Under the pieces are notes generated by a model that did not search any database, was not told where the DNA came from, and worked only from the letters and a program-made list of their open reading frames with translations. Positions 12,555 through 24,786 of a stretch of DNA of 64,000 bases are shown here, one piece after another; the stretch's first letter is position 1, and every line of letters starts with the position of its first letter. The translations under genes were made by a program, and so were the position numbers. The stretch comes from Leucaena leucocephala (taxonomy: Eukaryota > Streptophyta > Magnoliopsida > Fabales > Fabaceae), in the NCBI GenBank assembly GCA_037074615.1, contig CM073522.1:23868962-23932961 (forward strand). Reading direction: 5' to 3'.

Positions 12555-12570
12555 CTAAGTGTGGGGGAGT
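12555..12570 (+). other. Polypurine tract
   Basis: The purine-rich AAGTGTGGGGGAGT ends directly at the TGATAAACTC start of the 3' LTR. It is the plus-strand priming site expected at this junction. Two near-identical copies occur upstream, at about 10,795 and 10,938. Confidence 0.8.
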
Positions 12571-14179
12571 TGATAAACTCATATTTGTATTGATTTTTAA
12601 TGTTAAAAGAGAGTTTATTATTGATTCTATCCATATTTAATACTATGTTGAGCAAATTAGTTAAAAATATGAAATTGGACAAGTGAGAATTAAATGATGT
12701 GATTTTAGTGGTTAATTGGATAAATAATCTATTAAATGTTTATTTCAGGTCAATACAGCAATCAATCAGCAAAGTAGAGCGTCCCTGTGGAATTCAGTCG
12801 CGACCTTATGTACTCACCGTCGCGACCATACGTCACTCAGCAAAGAAGAAGCGTTCTCTGTAAATATTAGTCACGACCTGATGTACCTACCATCGCGACC
12901 AAACTTCAATGCAGAGATCAATCAGAAAATGACAGAAGGGACAGCTGGATAGAAGGTGATTTAAGCATATGATGAATTGCATAGCTGGACTTAACAGACT
13001 GCAAACAAGAGCTAATAACAAATTGCAAGTGGGAAATCATGCATGAGTTGAGCACTGTTCACGCATCTGGTACTATTCACATATCAGCATACTCCATCTG
13101 AACAGAATGAGCAAGTTGTTGATAGCAAGTGGGGAGCATGTGCTGTAAACAGAATTGACATGTGCTAACAGAAGCAAGTGGACTAAAGAAGAGCTTGGTT
13201 CATGCATCTGATCACCCATTCCACACTTCTGCTATATATTACACAGATTACATAGCAGAGAGAGATTCATTCTTACACCACATAATCATTCATCATATGG
13301 ACCTGACACTTCATACGCAGATCTCTCACCATTCACACATTCCATCTATCATTCTATCTTATCTCACGTACACCATCTTCTTCTTCTCCATCTTCATTTT
13401 CTCTTTGCAACTTTCCTCTGTTCTAGTCAATAGAACCAGAGGAAAGTTCTGCAGTTCATCATCTTCATATTCTCCTTCCATTTCCACATGACTACTGCTG
13501 TTGTACCGATGGTTGCTGCTAGAGTTCAGCTAGCAATGCAAGGCTGAGCTGCTGTGCTTCCTTGGAGATGACACCAAACCAGAGTCTTTCGAGCTTAACA
13601 GGGAGTTTATTGATTTATTAAGTCTTTAAGTCAGATTTAACTGTATCCAATTGATGTATTTACTTCTGGTTTATTGATTCAATTAGAGTAATAGATGACA
13701 AAGAATTAAGGAACCAAGTTGGATTCCTTCTTTCTACATTAATGATCATTTGATTAATATTCATATTCTACTATCTCTAAGTTGAACGATTCCTATTCTC
13801 TATTCAAGGTCTGCGAGTTGTAGCTTTGATTGAGATTTAGCTAGCGAGTTGTTAGCTAAACTATTCTAGTTCAATTGATTAACTCTTGATATTATGTGGA
13901 TAATGAAGGTAAGGTAATCTCCAAGGGAACACACTTGTCATCATTCATTCATCTCATCATTATAAACACATAAAGCATAAACAATAGCATAGACTTTACA
14001 TTCAGTTTTAGTTCAAACAGTTCAACACACAACTCATCTGCTTAATTTGTTAAATTTTGGCTCAATAGATTAATTAGGAACTCTTACATCCAGTAGCTCT
14101 TTGTGATCCGACCTAGGTTAGCCTCCGCTTTACTATTGGTTAGATTAGTTTTGTTTGATAATTAAAACGACAGTTATCA
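12571..14179 (+). mobile_element. 3' LTR of the plus-strand Athila-like element (1,609 bp)
   Basis: It begins TGATAA immediately after the polypurine tract and ends TTATCA at 14174-14179, so the ends form a 6-bp inverted repeat. GTCGCGAC sites lie at 12797 and 12819, with variants at 12870 and 12892. A TATATATT near 13,233 is the likely TATA box. The 3' flank AAATG (14180-14184) should be repeated at the far left end of the nest, outside the window. The 109-codon frame at 13162-13491 is in LTR sequence and is not a gene. Confidence 0.82.
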
Positions 14180-14424
14180 AAATGATAATCTTGTCCTAAC
14201 AATTATCTTTTATTTAGGAAGGAACACAAATCGTTAACTTATTGTCCCAAGTGTAATTCCCCACGCTACCAAGAGAATAGAAATAGTCCAAATAAGGCAT
14301 TATGGTATATTTTTCCATTGTACCAAGATTTAGACGATTATATAGCAATACAAAAGATATGAGAAATTTAACGTGACATACAGAAGAAAGAAAACAAGAC
14401 AGCATGCTTCAGTATCCTATTGGT

Positions 14425-16820
14425 TCTTTGGAATGGAAGAAATCTTGATTACCCTGATTCAAGGGAAGAAGATAGGAACCTATGTGTTGCATTGGCTACT
14501 TATAGGATGAACCATACAGGATGCAAAGCAGTACACATAATACATGGTCAGTTATCTTTTTTATATATAACCTTCCCCCATGGCTCTGCATGAAGCATAA
14601 GTACTCCATGTTGTCCATACTAGTCTCAGGACCCAAGCAACCTAAGAATGACATAGATGTATAATTGGCACCACTAATTGAAGACTTGAAGCTATTGTGG
14701 GAGGATGGGGTCAACATATATGATGCTTACAATTAAGAAAATTTCAAATTGAAAGCCATGTTGTTTGGAACAATCAATACTTTCCTACATATAGTAATTT
14801 GTCAGTTTATAGCATTAGATGCCAACTTGGATGCCCCATTTTTAAAGAGGGTACACATTCATTCAAGTTGAAACATGGTATGAAGAATAACTATATGGGA
14901 CATTGCAAATAGTTGCCTCAAGATCATCTTTAGTGGTGTTTAAAAAATTATTTCAATGGGAACTTCAAAGAAAGTAAGGCACTAGCATCATTGACCAGTG
15001 AGGATGTTTTTGTAAAGGTAAAACATATTGATTGTGAGTTTTGATAACCTTTTGCAAGGAGCATAAGGACTAGTGGGTGGAAGAAGATGTCTTTTTTTTT
15101 TAGTTGACAAAATTGATGACTCAGGATGAGAGGCATTTTCTTGATGTTATGAATATTAAGAAAAAATTATGTGAAAGTATAACCAGCATATTACAACATA
15201 TTCCAAGGAAGACCAAAGATGGCATAAATGTGAGGCTAGACACGGTTGACATGGGAAAATTAAAGGAAGGAATTGGAATCGGAGGATAAGGGAAATTGTA
15301 TGTGTCTTCATCCCGCAGCTCACACACTATCTAAGAAGAAAAACTTTGTGACTTTATTGTTATTGTCAAAGTGTCGAAGGGTTACTCTTCAAACATTAGC
15401 AACCTTGTGTTAGTGAAAGACATGAAGTTGAAGGGTTTAAAGCCTCATGACTGCCAATATGTTGATAGACAACTTTGTTCCAGTGGCTATACAGACTATT
15501 TTACCTGATGAGGTTCAAGCTATGATTATAAAGTTATATTTCTTCTTCAATTCTCTTTGCAATAAAGTGATAAACCTTAAAAAATTACAGAAGTTGTAAA
15601 CTTGAATCATAACTACTTTGTGTGAGCTTGAGATGTATTTTCCTCTATTATTCTTTGACATCATGGTCCACCTAACGGTTCACTTGGTTAGGGAGGTACA
15701 ATTGTGTAGCCTGTCCTATTTAAAATGGATGTACCCAATTGAACATTACATGAAGATATTGAAAGGGTATGTGAAAAATAGGACTCAGCCAAATGGTTGC
15801 ATTGTTTAATGATACATCTGTGAAGAGGTTGTTGAATTTTCTTCCAAGTACTTAAAAGATGCTAGTGATATTGGGCTTTCCGATGACCCATCATGAGGGA
15901 AGGATAGGAGGAGAAGGGATGATAGGAAAGAAAGTTGTTACTATCTCAAACTAACAATGGGAGCAAGCACACCTATATGTATTACACAATTACAAAGAGG
16001 CTAATGAATATGTAGAGAACCATATTGATAAGTTTAAGAGGGATAACCACAATGGACTAGAAAGTTGGTATGACAAAGCACACAATAAATACTTTATAGC
16101 ATGGTTCAAACACATGCACGGGAAGTGTAATGTTGATCCTAATTCAGTTTCTGAGAAATTAAAGTTCTTAACAAACGATCCATGCAAATAGGAGCTTTCT
16201 TACACAAGCTACATCATCAATGGGTTCACCTTCTATACGAAAGGAGTAGGATGATCAAAGCAAAATGGAAAATAGTGGCACGTAACTCTTGTAGTTAAAA
16301 GCATGCATATATCTATTACCAAAAATAAAAATCCTATCTATGCAAATATGTCATACTTTAGGGTGATTGAGAACATTTGGGAGTTGGATTACATCAAATT
16401 TTGGGTTCTGTTATTTGGATGTAAGTGAGTTGAAAATAATAATGTGGGGAGAATTGATGACTTAGGGTTGATATGATTGAATTTGAATAAGGAAAGGTAT
16501 AAAAAAGAGCCTTTTATTTTGGCTTCTCAAAACAACAAGTGTTCTATGTCCCTGATCATGCTAATAATAGATGATCTATTCTTTTGTTGAGCAATAAAAT
16601 AAATGACCAAATGAAAAACGGAAACAATGGAATTGAGGATGATCCATTTTATGGTTTGTTTGAAACAAATTTAAATGAAGATAATTCATTATAGGTCATG
16701 CATGATCACAATGAAGGAATTTGGATTTCAAAGAAGGGGAAATTGCTTCACAAGAAGAAGAAGAAATCGAGCTAAGAAGACTTTAAAAAAAAAGCTAAGT
16801 CTAGGAAAAGAAAAGGCACT
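14425..16820 (+). pseudogene. CACTA (En/Spm) transposase remnant, TNP2 type
   Basis: Translated fragments in changing frames line up in order with a plant CACTA TNP2-type transposase. The order is a transposase_21 part (LPPWLCMKHKYSML, GPKQPKNDIDVYLAPL with stops, 14565-14730), KTKDGINVRLDTVDMG at about 15,210-15,255, a DUF4218-like block (CELEMYFPLLFFDIMVHLTV, LKGYVKNRTQPNGCIV, 15620-15810), and the C-terminal region (YIINGFTFYTKG, NPIYANMSYFRVIENIWELD, DEGIW) to about 16,800. Many stops and frameshifts make it dead. This protein would cut and join the element's ends. The 5' end is missing, probably left of the Athila-like insertion. Confidence 0.87.
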
Positions 16821-17619
16821 TGATGAGTATATAAATTTTCTTTATTAGTTGTTTAAGTTCATTAAATTTGTTCCGATTACTTTTTGTTTACTAAGTTAAT
16901 TATTATTGATTAAGTGTCTTTATTTGCTCTAATGGGATAATTTGTTAAATGCTAATTGTTGGTTTCTGTTATTGCAATGCATGCAAGATTTTGAGTTAAA
17001 AATACCCAATTCAGTTAAAAATAGATCTGGGTCTATTCGACTCAATACTTCTAAGTTTTAATTGTTCACAAACTATAATCAATAATCCTAATTAATAATT
17101 CTATTTTGATCTTTGAAAGATTTTGAGCCCTATGATGGTAATTAATTGGTAATCCGATTACTTGATTTTATGATATTTCAAATTTCTAACCATAGGCTAA
17201 ATATGTTCAATTCCTTTGTCTACAAGTCGATCAGTAATCATACTTTGATCTTTGAAATATTTTAAGCCCTATGATGGTAATTAATTAGTATTCCCATTAA
17301 CCGATTCTATGATACTTCAAATTTCTAACCATAATGATGATTCATAACAATCATAAATCACTTTGATCATTGAAAGAATGATAATTAATAGTAATCTCAG
17401 TAACTAATTCTTAAATTTCTAGCTATAATGATAATTCATAACAATTATAAATAATTAATCAGTTATAACATATTTGCTCTCGCTCCTAGTGCAACAAACG
17501 GGAGAAATCTCTTGTTTAAAAAAACATAGCAAACAAACTTGACAGTTATTTGCTAGAACCTTCAAATATTATTAGACAATTATTTGACTATATAACATAC
17601 AATTGTCAAGTATTTTAAA
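16821..17619. repeat. AT-rich CACTA 3' region with a three-copy degenerate tandem repeat
   Basis: There is no coding potential. At 17101-17460 a unit starting TTTGATCTTTGAAA and containing CCCTATGATGGTAATTAATT and CAAATTTCTAACCATA recurs three times, starting near 17105, 17244 and 17362 (spacing about 139 and 118 bp). Towards 17,530-17,615 short GACAGTTATTTG/GACAATTATTTG words resemble subterminal repeats of CACTA elements. Confidence 0.6.
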
Positions 17620-20600
17620 TGTAACACCTTACTTTCAAATGCCATAGGGACTAATCGGTAGCATTTAGAACTACTTATATGATCATTAAAGTTCATTTGA
17701 GAAATCTGAAAATTTAATCTTATGGTTACTGTTCATTTGGTATTTCCATATTAAACGATGAACTTTAAAAAATCATAACTAATTCAAGAAAAATTAAAAT
17801 GAAATGCTTCAAAAGGCACCATGAAGCTAACATAATATAGTTTAAGGGAAAAATATATTTCAAACAAAATGATCAGCCAATAAATACAGGTTTGGCGTCA
17901 AAGTCACTATTTATTTGGTCAAAAATTCTAGAAAGAGTTTCTAGTCCCTAATTTTGAAAAACTCATCCTCTTTGTATAGACATCGAAATAAGGTATTCTT
18001 GATATCAAAATAAAACTTGACATGTTAACTAAATATTGGTAAAACATCATACATTTATTCTATCATTTACTATTTTTCATTACATCTCAAAAGTCACTAC
18101 CTTAAAACTATCACTGTTTACATATAGAATTTTCAACACTAATTATACATACATACATTCCAAAACTTGTCCATAACATATCCATACAAACAAATTATAT
18201 CATCATCTTTCATTCTTCTTCTGTCATGCTTGAAGTTCCTAATGATTGGAGATATAAATTGGGGTGAGATTTCTAGGAAAATCTCAGTAGTAAACGGTGC
18301 TAAACAATGTATGCATCAATATTTGGTACTTGTACTTGCTTGTGATTGTGTTAGCATAATTTATTGTGCATGCTTCCATGTAACATATAAAATACAATTG
18401 GCCAAAGTAATCATAGCACAGAGTTTCAACAATTACATATGAATAACATCAATCAACCAAGCCATAACACAATCATCCATATAACCAATCCATACAAGTT
18501 TAGGTAAGTTTACTATCTTGATGCTTTACTTTCCTTTATCCTCTTCTTTATCACCTTTCCTTGATATGAGATTGTCTTCTTGAGAACACAAATCAAATCA
18601 TAAAAATTGCATATTCATACATATATCACAATCCTATTCAACTAGCATTCAAGAACATTAAACTCCCTTAATCCTAACTTTCTTTATTTGTAGTTAAGTG
18701 TCTTGTCCTTTGAATTAATTTGTGTCTTAACTTTAACTTACACAATTTTGCCTTCTAAATCCATTTATGAGCTTAGAATTATAAAATTCTATCTCCTTTA
18801 TGGCCTGCTAGACAGAATCGAAAGGAGTGTACAATTTCTCAAAATTTTAATTTTGATTCTAATGCTTCCAATACTTATTTCTCTACTTAATCCCACACAA
18901 TTTTTCATTTTAAATCTATTGAAAATATATAAATTATGAAATTCTCATTACTGCTCATGTGTATAAACAGTAACAGAGAGGGTTCCAAATTCTCCTTTTT
19001 TTTTCAATTCCAATGTTTACAATGTTCCAATCCTATTCAACCCTACACAAAATCATCATCTAGATTCAATAGAAGTATCAGAACATTGAAAATCACACTC
19101 CTCTTTCCAAATCTGTACTTGAACAAAATGTCTCTATGGTTTGCAAAATAAATAATTTCAATCTAATTTAATAACCAATTATCCAATCTAACTTATCTAG
19201 GCGTCTTCTACATAGTTCTAGCTTAATCTTCTTTTTCCTTCTTCATTGATAAGTTTCAGCCATCAAGGTATCATAAAGAAATATGAAGTTTCTAACCATT
19301 AAAATCTAAGTTTAATCCTTCCAAAAAATATATAAATAAACTAGAAAGGATTGCTTACCTTAGTCCTTAGTTACCTTGGATCAAAGCCCCTTGAATTTCC
19401 TCTTGAATTTCCTTGGATTAAGTCAAATTTTTAAATGACAAGAGGTTCCCCTAGGTCTCTATGCACTCACGGTTTTTTGCTTGCTAAGGGGGGTATTTAT
19501 AGTAAATTTTTAAGAGCATTGGGACCATTTTACCCTTCCTTCAACCAATTATTACAATGGCTCAAACTCTCCTCTCCCTAGTTGATTCTTTAATTAATTA
19601 AACTTTAATCATCATTAACTTAATTATTATATTATTTTAATATAATATAACAAGTGTGGAAATTTCCTTCCCTTGTGAGGCATGACACATGGCGCCATAT
19701 GCACATGGTGCAGGTCCCACAAGGACACCTTACATATCTTAAAATTCCTTTCTTTCTTTTTTTATATTTTATCCTTAAAATTTAACTTGAGCTCCAAACA
19801 ATCCTTTGGCACTTTGGGCCTCTTAGATTGATGCCATCTTGGGCCTAAATTGAATCTAATTGCTAATTGGCACAAATCACAAGGCACTTCCTTTATCAAG
19901 TATCCTAAATCATCCTAATTTTTTAAATAAATTCTATAAAATTATTTTAATAGTCTTGACAGTTTTAGAAATTCATTTTGCTATTAAAATAATTTTTTAC
20001 AAAGTTTCATAATTTTTTGAAACCTAGAAGTCTTGATAAAAAATTCATATGTTTCTTTAAATCCTTTATCAGTGTCCTATTTTACCTTAAGTCCAATAAT
20101 AAATTCTACAGGAATCTTTTCTAAGTTTTATCAATTTTATAAATTCTTATAAAAATTTTCTATAAAATTTCATCTAATTCTGAGGTCCGAAAGGTCCTAT
20201 AATAATTTCTAGACTTTAAAAATTAATATCAATTTTTCAGGACCTCAAATCAGAATTCTTAAAAATATGCATAGCCCAAATATTGTTTTCTACTTACTGG
20301 TAAAATTTGGGACTAAAATAATTCTAGATAATTTTTGACATTTTCTAGCTCAACTTTCTCATAATTACACTTTTGCCCTTGAATTTGGCAAAATGCACTT
20401 TAGTCCCTAAATTTGCTAAATTCTACTTTAGTACCTTTCTACAAAATTTAAAACTCTAATTTAGTTCCTAAAATTTCAAAACTCCATTTAGGTCCCTTTT
20501 CTATTTTTTTCTTGAACTTTCTCTATTTTTCTTTTGTCCTAATGTCATTTACATTCTGTAGCTTTATAACTTTACATTTCTTTCTTTCTTCAACTTAAAA

Positions 20601-20702
20601 CCTATCTAGTCATTTTCTTTTCTTCTAATTTTCATCATAATCCTTTCCTAATATCTTTTCTCTATTAGTCTCATATAGATAGAGAAAATTTGGGATGTGA
20701 CA
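17620..20702 (-). mobile_element. Solo LTR (3.08 kb), diverged relative of the LTRs at 140-5395
   Basis: The left end is TGTAACACC and the right end GGGATGTGACA, so on the minus strand it opens TGTCACATCCC, like the TGTAACATCCC start of the first family. It shares the TATA box TATAAATA (minus, 19494-19501), and the segment 18,240-18,480 is plainly homologous to 840-1,080. The flanks are TTAAA (17615-17619) and TTAAT (20703-20707), a 4-of-5 target duplication. No internal sequence is present, so it is a recombined solo LTR. It sits inside the CACTA remnant. Confidence 0.75.
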
Positions 20703-20751
20703 TTAATGTTAAATATGAGAAGGAATATTTGACAGATTTGATGGTTATGAA

Positions 20752-21037
20752 GTGTCAAATATTCTACCCAGAAAATACTTGACGCCTCCATATTTGACAA
20801 GTGGAAACCGTTATCTATGAGCAAAAATAACTGTCATATATTAACATTTCTGCAATGGTGAAACAAAACAACATTAAAGTATAAGGGAGTAGAACTGTCA
20901 GATATTCTACCCAGAGAATACTTGACGCGTCCATATTTGACAGGTCGAAACCGTTATCTATGAGCTAAAATAACCATCATATATTAACATTTCTGCAATG
21001 GTGAAACAAAACAACATTAAGGTATAAGGAAGTAGAA
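20752..21037. repeat. 143-bp tandem duplication, probable CACTA 3' terminus
   Basis: Two near-identical copies lie head to tail: ATATTCTACCC at 20759 and 20902, and GTGAAACAAAACAACATT at 20858 and 21001, exactly 143 bp apart. Each copy ends with TTTCTGCAATGGTG, which read in reverse starts CACCATTGCAG. This is plausible as a CACTA-type terminal repeat, followed inward by GACAG/AACGG words. The few differences suggest a recent duplication. Confidence 0.6.
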
Positions 21038-21043
21038 TAGTAT

Positions 21044-21611
21044 TTCTCCTATCTTTAATATTAATTAAGCTTTCAGTGGGCACAATATAACATATACGAA
21101 TATATACACACGTATATATAATTATTACCTAGTTTAATTAATAAACCATGAAATGATATTTTTACCATTTCAAATTCACAATCTTAAGTCATTATTGAAA
21201 GAAACAAGCCATTATTGAACGAAACAATATACACATCTTCAAACTACAAATAGACTGATAATAGTCAAAATATAAAAAGCGTGCATGTAAGGTTTTCCTT
21301 TCTATATATTATTTGCATTTACATTGGCATTAACAAAATAAACTAAATAAGTTCAATTGGTTTCAGAAATTCATTTTCACAATATTTCCACACACACAAT
21401 TTCTCTTCCACTGTCTCAAACCTCTAATCACATGTATCAGACATTCTTTTTTTCTGGTTTTTAGACTTTAAAATGTGGGAGCTGTTTCTGCAGAAATCTC
21501 TTCTTAGTACTCACACCACCTTTGTCTTCTCACTGTACAACATTCCTTGCTCTAATGAAAACATTCAAAACAAAAGCAAAACTCTACATTCCTCACATAT
21601 ACTTATCTAAC
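21044..21611 (-). other. 3' flank of the anion channel gene
   Basis: AT-rich sequence downstream of the channel stop codon that presumably holds its 3' UTR. No clear poly(A) signal or repeat could be assigned. Confidence 0.4.
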
Positions 21612-24542
21612 TCAATTCTTGGCTGGAAACACTCTCACATTGTTCCGATTATCATTAGTGACCAAAGCTTCAACATCGGTCTTGTTATTTGAATTTGCAA
21701 ACCTCAAGAATTTCTCAATATCATTGCTGATATGATCGCCGTCATGTCCTCCTAGATGGAACCACTTATTAAAATGATGATGATGATGATGATGATGGTC
21801 CTTTTTGTTACTAATGGCTATGGCCATGTCATTGGGAAACAAGTCTTGCAATACAAACGCATGGACCACAGTGCTAATAAACAGTAACATCACTGTGAAT
21901 GTAGAAATCAGACTCAGAATTACACACATAGCTTTGGTTCCAACGTTTGTAACCACCTCTGAATATCTTATGGTTGCAATGGCTGCACCGGTCATCGGAA
22001 AAGTGTAGGCCCACCATGCAAGTGAGAATCTGTTTGATTCGTTAACATAAACAATTTGTCAGTAAATTTATGTGTTGAATGACTGACACAGAAATGTATG
22101 GATTTTGCAGATAGAACGTACTTGAATCCTCTAAAGAAGTCGACCCGGACAGCCTGCAAAAGTATAGGTAAGATTAATGAAAGAGGTAAAGTTGTGCAAG
22201 GGGGTGTATTATACTCCTTTGGTCCTATATATAAGGTAGAGAGAGAACATTTTTGTTTTATTTTTAAGTTACATCGTTAAATTTTTTACATAAATAGATA
22301 ATTTTATCATTTATTATTATGTAGACTTTATACTTTTGGCCTAAAGTGTATATTAAATAGGGGTGAAGTTAGAAGTTATTAAACTTTAAGATATAGGGTT
22401 AATGAGGTTTAAAGCTTTTCTTAATTTTAGTGAAATATATTGGAAGTGCCTTATAAATAGAATCAAAGAAGTATTAGACTATGAAATGATACTGAAACTT
22501 ACTAGAGAGAAATAAAGAAACATGGCAACAAAGTAGGAAATCCTCGATCCATGATCAAAAGAGCCTTGAATCTTAGCCCATGCCATGGAAGCAACACTAG
22601 GTGCTGCAACAAACAAGAAGAACACTGGATGAAGCTCTTTCGGAAGAGTCTCATTGGTTGGGAGTCTCTGGTATAGAGTGACAAAAAGGACTATGTAATG
22701 TGCAAGACCAATGGCAAAGAAGAAGATAGGCCCTTCTTTGAGGCCCATGGATGCACCAAGTAAGGCACCAACAAAATTCCCAACAACGGAGAGGTGATTC
22801 GAAGGATTTGCCACCTTCGATAGCCTCCTTTGGCCGCCGGACATCCATTGTCCATAGATCTTAAGCTCAAGACACAATATAGGAACCATAAGGATGTACC
22901 ACAATGAATGATGCATCTCTTTGACCAACAATGGTGGAGCTCCAAGAGCTAAGAACAAGAGAGCTATCCATAGAGCAAAGAAGAAGTTCACGCGTATCGG
23001 ATGGTAGTATTCGCGACGAACAGCTTCGAAGTAGAAGATTATCTTTAGAAGATAGATAGTGGAGATAGAAACAACAAGTGCAATTGCAATGAACCATAGG
23101 ATAAGATTTATTTTCAGGCTTATGTGAAGAAAGTGGGTGCTTGGAGCCGTGGCCAGTATCTTCCACAGAATTGCTTGGCTGCTAACACCAAGACAAATAC
23201 CGAACGACGAAATGGGGAACCGAAGAAGAAATGGCCACTGTTTGTCGTGAGGAAGCAATATCTCTTCTGAATCCTATTCCAAAAGTAAAAGTATGGTTAA
23301 CTCAATGGGAATAATTAAACAAACATAGCTATCGTGAGATTGTTTAGTTTCCAGTGTACTGCTACAAATACGTTTGACATATGATGTATCCCTATTTTAT
23401 TATATATTTTTATATCTATTTCATGGATTTTATTATAACTATTGGGCATACTTGCAGCAGTTGTGATTAATTTGTGGGTAAAGTGGTTATATTAAATTAA
23501 TGCCTAAAAGGTCCTATTCATCATGTTCTTATGTTCCTTCTGTTAATTAAATTAATCTACACATATGAAAGGTACTTTTGTTACTTTGATTTCAACATAC
23601 CCGGAGAGTTTCCAACTCTGGGCCTTCCAATGCATCGAAGTAACGATCAACAGGAAGAGGTCTATCATTGCCAGTAATATTATTGTGGTCCTCTGCAGGA
23701 GGTGGTGGTTTTGGTGACTTCCCACGTAGCATTGTTATCTGTCTTTCAAGTTTACCAGACCATGTCTTGAAGCTATCATACCTGATATCCCTTGACTTAT
23801 TAGTAGCAGCAATATTTGGACTGCTAGTGTGGCTGGAAAAGTTGATATCACTAAATGCATATGGCAACTCAGAACCTTTTGGTATTGGTTGAGAATAAGA
23901 CATGGGTTCTTTGATCTCTATCTCGCCACTAAACATAACTCTTTTGTTGTTCTTTGGCCTAACTTCATTAGAGATGGGCACGTTGACAGAAACAGAAGGT
24001 TTTGTTGTCTCATCATTCATGGCCTCAGATACATGACCTCTGCATTGTGTTGTTGAGACTGCTTGATTTTCCTATTATACAAACACTTGGATTTTAATTT
24101 AAGCAAAAATACCATAAAGTTCAAATTAATTCTCCGGTCTTTAACTTATTTAACTAATTTGATTTGGTTAAGGAAGTTAGTTAATATAGCATATATTTTT
24201 TTCTAAAACGCCCTAATCATTTTCCTTGACTCCTCTCATCTCCCTCTCTTACTTGATTATTGTAGAGGGTGTATCAACGGGGTAATTTGAAGAAAAAAAA
24301 TTGATAAATATAAGAAATAGAATTTATATTTAAGACCAAGATCAACTCTCGATTAAGTCCAATATTAAGGAAGGAGGAGTATTTAGGTACTATGCATTAT
24401 GACAAGTTAGTCTCACTTGAGGTATGGCGAGAACTTGAAAATCTCTAGTCTCTTCAGTTGTATCATAACTATATGCTTCATTAGCGTATTTGATCAGGCG
24501 TGGAGTTTCCACCGCAGTTTCATGGTTTATATTATTTTCCAT
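21612..24542 (-). CDS. SLAH3: S-type (slow) anion channel, SLAC1 homologue SLAH3/SLAH2 type
   Basis: Five coding exons with GT-AG introns: 24417-24542, 23601-24071, 22503-23273, 22122-22153 and 21612-22029. They join in frame to about 605 residues, close to SLAH3 proteins. The family forms plasma-membrane nitrate/chloride channels of the TehA/SLAC fold that release anions, notably in guard cells during stomatal closure. The sequence shows a hydrophilic N-terminal half with FKTWSGKLERQI and PVDRYFDALEGPELETL, then the membrane domain with FGICLGVSSQAILWK, YFEAVRREYYHPIRVNFFFA, MSGGQRRLSKVANPSNHLSV, PKELHPVFFLFVAAPSVASM, AVRVDFFRGFKFSLAWWAYT and DLFPNDMAIAI. The tiny 32-bp exon encodes AVRVDFFRGFK across both junctions. 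The start MENNINHE follows an in-frame acceptor, so the 5' UTR is spliced. The tail has eight consecutive histidines. No disabling change was seen. Channel-kinase control is known for the family; SLAH2 is the main alternative name. Confidence 0.93.
22214..22471. mobile_element. Stowaway-like MITE in intron 3 of the anion channel gene
   Basis: The left end is CTCCTTTGGTCCTATATATA and the right end, reversed, is CTTCTTTGATTCTATTTATA. The element is flanked by TA on both sides (22212-22213, 22472-22473). The CTCC..GTCC..AATATAA start and TA duplication are the Tc1/mariner Stowaway signature. Confidence 0.72.
24132..24379. mobile_element. Stowaway-like MITE in intron 1 of the anion channel gene
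   Basis: It opens CTCCGGTCTTTAACTTATTT and closes CCAATATTAAGGAAGGAGGAG next to TA. Its interior (TTATTTAACTAATTTGATTT, AATTTGAAG) is an inverted relative of the copies at 25594 and 26266. Confidence 0.7.
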
Positions 24543-24786
24543 GCGGACCTGAAACATTAGACAAATGGTTTAGTTGCTTGAGAACTCTCAGAGAGACATA
24601 TTCAACCAAAAGAGACTAGTAGGTTAAGCCAATTGATTAGAAGATATATGATCTTGTGATGCGATATGAGATCATAGATAATTAGAATTTTAGGTATTTC
24701 GGATATTTAGGAATAATAGGTATTTAGGATTTTAGATATTTCACATTATTAGAGAATACTCTGTTTTTATTTTGATTTGATTGTTA

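Noticed and set aside
13162..13491. 109-codon protein
   Set aside because: Lies wholly inside the 3' LTR of the Athila-like element, over its TATA and leader; no conserved domain.
22502..23166. Several extra minus-strand frames of 60-99 codons
   Set aside because: They overlap the main anion channel exon in other frames and are shadows of it.
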